Below, one piece after another: positions 35,723-39,825 of a stretch of DNA of 39,825 nucleotides (position 1 is its first letter; each line of letters opens with the position of its first letter). A program made the position numbers and the translations under genes. The DNA comes from a bacterium (GTDB lineage: Bacteria; Chloroflexota; Chloroflexia; Chloroflexales; Kallotenuaceae). The DNA is taken from contig JADDQF010000048.1 in assembly GCA_016781505.1 (NCBI GenBank), positions 9,216 through 49,040 on the forward strand, read 5' to 3'. Below the pieces are notes generated by a model that saw only the letters and a program-made list of their open reading frames with translations, had not been told where the DNA came from and searched no databases.

Positions 35723-36281
35723 GAAACGCTCCTTGATCATCCACCGTGAACCCCACCGACCGGGTACACCTTCAACTTTAGCACCGACTACCGTGAGCAG
35801 GATACCACGAGTCTGAGCACGGCAACATTTGTAGACGCTAGGGTGATAGGTACCCCGGCCAAATATATTTCATGCGACTGCCCGTCTTGCGCACCGGAGC
35901 TTGATGCGGGGAACTGCGGCTAGGGCACGCTAGTATGAGCCGCCTGCACAGGAGTAGAACCATTCAATTAATCTATAGTCTAAACTTGCGAAGGGTAGGA
36001 AGTCGTAGTCTCAGCAATACTGACAGAGGAGGATGTCATCTTTGCGTCGCCGAGATGACACGTCGCGAAAACAGCTTTTACCTTTTCGCCGTGCAGTGTA
36101 CTTTGTCAAGTGTTGCTGGTGTTGGAGGGCAGGCATGCCCGCCCTGCAGCGCATCGTGTGGCGAGGGGTGGATGACGATGACCGAGCTGCTCAGGTTGTC
36201 CCGGTATGCGATGATACTATGGGTGGGCGTATCTGCCCACCCGTAACCCGCATCAGAACGTGAACATGGTGAGGTGCATGC
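35723..36281. other. Divergent intergenic region with two hairpins
   Basis: No gene is supported in these 559 bp. AGGGC-A-GGCATGCC-C-GCCCT (36126-36145) is near-palindromic. GGGTGGGC (36221-36228), loop GTATCT, GCCCACCC (36235-36242) is a perfect 8-bp stem 40 bp before the enolase-superfamily gene. One of them could be an operator for the catabolic cluster; no regulator gene is in view. Codon-like short frames (for example 35935-36246) lack family resemblance. Confidence 0.45.
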
Positions 36282-37421
36282 ATGGAGCACGCTCGGATCG
36301 TCGCCGTAGCCTGGGGCATCCTGGAAGGAACGCGGCCGCGTGCGGCCGGCTGCAATGCCCGGCTTGGCCGGCATGGGACGCGCATCAGCGTTCCCATCCT
36401 CCAGATCGTGACCGAGGAGGGTATAGCCGGCTTCGGTTGGTGCCGCACTACCCCGGAGCAGGCGGTGTCCCTCCTGGGGATGCGCTTTGATGCCCTCTTC
36501 GACCCCACACGGGGCGTGGTATCCGGCTGGCGCGCCTTCGATTTCCCGCTCTGGGATCTCGCAGGGAAGCAGCAGGGCCGACCCGTCTATGCGCTCGCCG
36601 CGGATATGTGCGGCACGACCACCACCTTGCCCTTCAGCGCGCCGTGTTACGATACCTCGCTCTACTTCGACGACCTGCATCTTGCGGATGATGGTGCTGC
36701 CGGGGAGCTGATGGCGAGCGAGGCCCGCGCCGGCTTTGCGCAGGGGCACCGGGCGTTCAAGCTCAAAGTCGGGCGGGGTGCCCGACACATGCCGGTCGAA
36801 GCCGGCACTCGGCGCGATATTGCCATCGTGCAGGCGGTCCGTGCGGCCGTGGGAGCGGATGTGCAGCTGATGCTCGACGCGAACAATGGGTACACGCTGA
36901 ATCTGGCCAAGCATGTGCTCGAGGCTACGGCCGACTGCGGGATCTTCTGGCTGGAAGAAGCGTTTCACGAAGACGACGAACTGTATCGTGATCTGCGGGC
37001 CTGGCTCACTGCGCGTGAGCTCCCGATCCTGATTGCCGATGGCGAGGGGCAAGCTGATCCGCGCTTGCTCGACTGGGCGCGGGCGGGCCTGGTCGCTGTC
37101 GTTCAGTACGATATCTTCAGCCACGGCTTCACGAACTGGCTCACGCTTGGCCGGCAGCTGGATGGCTGGAACGTGCGCTCGGCCCCGCACCATTACGGCG
37201 GGCACTATGGCAACTACGCGGCGGGCCATCTCGCCGGTGCTATTCGGGGGTTAAGCTTCGTCGAGTGGGATGACGCCAGCGTGCCGGGGCTTGATACTTC
37301 GCGGTATCAGGTGGTGGCGGGACGCGTCGTGATTCCGGAGCTGCCGGGCTTCGGGATTGAGCTTGACACCGAGCTTTTCCAGCACGCCGTGGCGCGAACA
37401 GGGTTCGCGCGGACGCTTTGA
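36282..37421 (+). CDS. Enolase-superfamily enzyme (mandelate racemase/muconate lactonising type)
   Basis: The 379-residue protein starts at ATG 36282 with GAGG seven bases upstream. An N-terminal capping domain (about 1-115) is followed by the barrel with FKLKVG (Lys160, Lys162), metal ligands MLDANNG (Asp199), WLEEAF (Glu225) and IADGEG (Glu255) and APHHYGGHYGNY (His303/304). A Lys on strand 2 with a His on a late strand fits the mandelate racemase subgroup, which removes a proton alpha to a carboxylate, as in sugar acid dehydratases or racemases. The first gene of a plus-strand run with a RidA protein, a second superfamily member and a sugar-nucleotide-type reductase. The acid handled is unknown. 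Confidence 0.88.
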   Translation: MEHARIVAVAWGILEGTRPRAAGCNARLGRHGTRISVPILQIVTEEGIAGFGWCRTTPEQAVSLLGMRFDALFDPTRGVVSGWRAFDFPLWDLAGKQQGRPVYALAADMCGTTTTLPFSAPCYDTSLYFDDLHLADDGAAGELMASEARAGFAQGHRAFKLKVGRGARHMPVEAGTRRDIAIVQAVRAAVGADVQLMLDANNGYTLNLAKHVLEATADCGIFWLEEAFHEDDELYRDLRAWLTARELPILIADGEGQADPRLLDWARAGLVAVVQYDIFSHGFTNWLTLGRQLDGWNVRSAPHHYGGHYGNYAAGHLAGAIRGLSFVEWDDASVPGLDTSRYQVVAGRVVIPELPGFGIELDTELFQHAVARTGFARTL

Positions 37422-37549
37422 GCGATCGTCAAGGGGGCCAGGCACGGGACAACGCCAGGCCGAGGATGTGGCCGGCACCTATGGAGCGTGGAGTTCGCCT
37501 GCAGTTCCCATCTTTACTACGGGACACAACGCCAGTCAAGGAGGAGATC

Positions 37550-37930
37550 ATGCCAAAACAATTAATCCAGCCCGAACACGGTCCGCAGCCTGGAGGTGCG
37601 TACTCGCCTGCCCTGCGCGTCGGCGAGTTCATCTTCGTCGCGGGCCAAGGCCCGCATCATCCAACAACCCGCCAGCTCGTCGGTGAAACGATCGAGGAGC
37701 AGACCGCCCAAACACTTGAAAACATTAAAATGATCCTTGAAGCGGCCGGCGCGTCGATGGCAGACGTGGTCAAGGCAACCGTCCATCTAAGCGATCTCAG
37801 CCTGTTCCAGCGTTATAACGCCGTGTATGCCGCCTATTTCCCCGACCCAAAGCCAGTGCGAACAACGGTCGGCAGTCAACTGCTCGGGATCATGGTTGAG
37901 ATCGACGTGATCGCCTATGTGGGCACGTAG
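37550..37930 (+). CDS. RidA/YjgF family enamine-imine deaminase
   Basis: The 126-residue protein starts at ATG 37550 with AAGGAGGAG three to nine bases upstream; an in-frame extension to 37418 is not needed. Conserved blocks include GGAYSPALRVGEFIFVAGQG, TLENIKMILEAAGASMADVV, ATVHLSDL and the ligand-binding Arg in PVRTTVGSQLLG. It is of normal length. RidA proteins hydrolyse reactive 2-aminoacrylate-like imines; members within catabolic clusters often act on a pathway intermediate. It sits 9 bp before the next gene, so they are cotranscribed. Confidence 0.93.
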   Translation: MPKQLIQPEHGPQPGGAYSPALRVGEFIFVAGQGPHHPTTRQLVGETIEEQTAQTLENIKMILEAAGASMADVVKATVHLSDLSLFQRYNAVYAAYFPDPKPVRTTVGSQLLGIMVEIDVIAYVGT

Positions 37931-37939
37931 GAGACGACG

Positions 37940-39220
37940 ATGAGCATCTCGCTGCCAACCACCCTGCGGATTCGTGACGTTGAACGGATCGTGGTGGATG
38001 TTCCTTTCACTGCGCGCTGCCGAGAGTGGAATGCCCGCGAAGTGTGGCAATGGGGTATCTCCGAGGTGATCCGGGTGACAACGGACGTGCCAGAGTTGGT
38101 TGGTTACGGCGAAACGCTCCTGCACTACACCTGGGGCTGCGTGCCGGACATTGCGATCGAACGGGTGCGTGGCGGTAATCCCGCGGCATTTCTGGGCGAC
38201 GATACCCTGGGCGCCGGGCTACAGATGGCGCTCTACGACCTGGTTGGAAAGGCGCTGGATGTCCCAGTATACCGGCTCTTCAACCTTCCCCGCGTGCGCC
38301 AGTGGTGTCCAATCTCCTGGTGGAACATCGACATGCCGCCCGAAGCGTACGCGGCAGAGGCCCAGGCAGCCGTGGCCCACGGCTACACCTCGTACAAGAT
38401 CAAGGCGCGGCCCTGGTGGGACGTGTACGCTCAAGTTGAGGCCATTAGCGCTGTCACGCCGCCGCAGTTCCGCCTCGATCTGGACTGGAACACGATGCTG
38501 CTGAACCTCGGCAACGCCGCGCCTGTGCTGGCGGAGCTTGATCAGGAGCGGCGCATCGCCATCTATGAGTCGCCGATCATGCAGCACGATGTGGAGGGGC
38601 AACGGCTGCTGCGGGGCAAAACGACGCGTCCGCTTGCGCTCCATTTCGGCGAGCCGCCGTTCCCGAGCACCGTCCGTGATCAGGTCTGTGACGGCTTCGT
38701 GGTCAGCGGTGGTGTGGCGAGCGTATTACGGCAGGGAGCTCTCAGTGCCGCCTTCGACAAACCGTTCTGGCTGCAACTCGTCGGCACCGGGCTCACCACG
38801 GCACTGTCGGCCCATCTGGGAGCAGTCTTACCCTTCGCCCAGTGGCCGAGTGTCAACTGCTTGAACAACTACGCAGACGATCTATTGGGTGAACCATTGA
38901 CGATTAAGGGTGGCTTCGTCAACGTTCCTGACAAGCCGGGGCTGGGAGTCGACATTGACGAGCAGGCGCTGATGCGTTTTCGAATGGAGCCGCCCTATGC
39001 GCATCCCAAGCCGCGGCTGCTGCTGTCCGTCGTCTGGCAGGGCGGACGGGTCATGCACTACGCTGAGATGCGGCCGCAATGCTGGACGGATTTTCTGGCG
39101 GGTAACCAGCCGGTGCAAGAGCGCGGTGTGACCATGGAAGTCCATCCCGACGACGGATCGCCGGAATGGGCCGACCTGTACGATCGCGCACTGTGCGGCC
39201 CGGTTCGCGATCAACGGTAA
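37940..39220 (+). CDS. Second enolase-superfamily enzyme, divergent active site
   Basis: The 426-residue protein starts at ATG 37940 with TAGGAG six bases upstream. The capping domain (about 10-115) has LVGYGETLLHY and MALYDLVGKALDVPVYRLF. The barrel has YKIKARP (Lys153, Lys155), RLDLDWN (Asp180/182) and IYESPI (Glu210). The third metal-ligand strand reads LALHFGEPP instead of the usual DE or DES, and the usual late His/Glu pattern is not clear. A tail of about 60 residues after the capping-domain return (from FRMEPPYAHPKP) is longer than in most relatives. It is probably a dehydratase, racemase or lactonase for a carboxylic acid; I cannot choose. Confidence 0.82.
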   Translation: MSISLPTTLRIRDVERIVVDVPFTARCREWNAREVWQWGISEVIRVTTDVPELVGYGETLLHYTWGCVPDIAIERVRGGNPAAFLGDDTLGAGLQMALYDLVGKALDVPVYRLFNLPRVRQWCPISWWNIDMPPEAYAAEAQAAVAHGYTSYKIKARPWWDVYAQVEAISAVTPPQFRLDLDWNTMLLNLGNAAPVLAELDQERRIAIYESPIMQHDVEGQRLLRGKTTRPLALHFGEPPFPSTVRDQVCDGFVVSGGVASVLRQGALSAAFDKPFWLQLVGTGLTTALSAHLGAVLPFAQWPSVNCLNNYADDLLGEPLTIKGGFVNVPDKPGLGVDIDEQALMRFRMEPPYAHPKPRLLLSVVWQGGRVMHYAEMRPQCWTDFLAGNQPVQERGVTMEVHPDDGSPEWADLYDRALCGPVRDQR

Positions 39221-39410
39221 GCTATGGCAGAACTGCGCGCTGCGCAGCGTGACGACGATGACGCAAACCGCAGGCGTCGTGGACGGATATGATCGGGAGG
39301 TATCTCCCTGGCGATCACTCATCTGATCGAAAGCGGTGCGGCAGGTCGCGCGATGCAGCAAGGTAGGCCCATGTTCGTCAGCCAACCTGATCAAATGAAG
39401 GAGTGATACG

Positions 39411-39825
39411 GTGCGTGTTTTAGTGATTGGCGGTTCCGGATACGTTGGCAAGCTCGTGCTGCCGACACTGGCACAGCGCCATAGGTTGCGCATCTTCGAT
39501 GTGCAACCGCCCGCCGATCCCGACTGGGAGCACATCGGCGGAAGTGTTGATGATGTAGACGCGTTATTGCGTGCGGCTGAAGGCATGGAAGCGGTGTTGT
39601 ACATGGCGATGGGGGCGAAGGATTTCAGCACGAGCGCCGGCCTCACCACCAACTTCGATGTCAACGTCAAAGGCGTGTACCTGGCGCTCTACGCCGCACA
39701 CCAACGCGGGATTACCCACGCGGTGTACACCAGCAGCATGTCCGTGTATGCCGACCTGGAACAGCGCTACTTCCCGGACGAAGAGATCACCCCGGACGCG
39801 AGCGACCTGTACGGTTTGACCAAGC
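39411..39825 (+). CDS. NAD-dependent epimerase/dehydratase, 3'-truncated by the window edge
   Basis: The start is GTG 39411 with AAGGAG eight bases upstream; 138 codons are visible. The Rossmann dinucleotide loop GGSGYVG (about 7-13), the SDR acid after strand 2 (IFDVQ), a short-chain dehydrogenase NVKG (about 90) and a catalytic TSSMSVY..YGLTK (Ser, Tyr-x3-Lys) are all present, so the active site is complete at the cut. It is an extended SDR that would oxidise, epimerise or reduce a sugar or sugar acid. It follows the second enolase-superfamily gene after 190 bp (which holds no gene) and probably belongs to the same pathway. Confidence 0.9.
   Translation, partial: MRVLVIGGSGYVGKLVLPTLAQRHRLRIFDVQPPADPDWEHIGGSVDDVDALLRAAEGMEAVLYMAMGAKDFSTSAGLTTNFDVNVKGVYLALYAAHQRGITHAVYTSSMSVYADLEQRYFPDEEITPDASDLYGLTK

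Overview
The window (39.8 kb, G+C-rich) looks like chromosomal DNA of a filamentous-type Chloroflexota, probably class Chloroflexia near Herpetosiphon/Kallotenue. This is inferred from the class I/class II diterpene synthase pair of the Herpetosiphon kind, long secreted proteins with Pro/Thr/Ser stalks and C-terminal anchors, the CpXC-domain protein, and short palindromic intergenic repeats. No rRNA, tRNA, CRISPR array, prophage or intact insertion sequence was seen.

Layout. 1-5.1 kb: the 3' part of a cytochrome P450, then a minus-strand housekeeping block (DAHP synthase, IMP dehydrogenase, CpXC-domain protein). 5.1-10.6 kb: a secreted sialidase-like/FN3 protein with a clear promoter and terminator, a membrane-anchored endonuclease/exonuclease/phosphatase-fold protein, and an 800-bp graveyard holding an HD-GYP remnant and a possible transposase remnant. 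10.6-15.5 kb: the most striking locus, a compact four-gene transcription unit of class I diterpene synthase, class II diterpene cyclase (DxDD), single-domain response regulator and membrane GAF histidine kinase, closed by an intrinsic terminator. 15.5-19.2 kb: a small DUF1450-like protein, a decapitated sulfatase pseudogene, a DeoR-family repressor and an AgaS/GlmS-like SIS-domain sugar isomerase with a large inverted repeat in its leader. 19.2-25.4 kb: extracellular proteins (PQQ-type sugar dehydrogenase with PKD and PA14 domains, metallophosphoesterase with TIG and carbohydrate-binding-like domains, a membrane-tethered beta-sandwich protein). 25.8-28.7 kb: tandem CbiX-like chelatase paralogues, a secreted low-complexity protein, and an NAD-type isocitrate dehydrogenase. 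28.9-32.4 kb: two secreted stalk proteins, one with an LPNTG sorting signal and one with a related but altered tail; a structured leader and two long hairpins lie beside them. 32.7-34.6 kb: a SnoaL-like gene broken by a single amber codon and a PAS histidine kinase. 34.8-39.8 kb: a sugar-acid type catabolic island (TIM-barrel isomerase/epimerase, two enolase-superfamily enzymes, a RidA-family deaminase, and the start of an NAD-dependent epimerase/dehydrogenase).

How the genes may work together. The class II cyclase would protonate geranylgeranyl diphosphate to a bicyclic diphosphate and the class I enzyme would ionise it to an alcohol or hydrocarbon. Packaging both with a two-component pair suggests that a diterpenoid is made, sensed or used under signal control. 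The last five kilobases read as a dehydration/isomerisation route for an uncharacterised sugar acid. Starts were chosen by Shine-Dalgarno sequences and spacing; functions are by recognition of motifs and are not database-verified.
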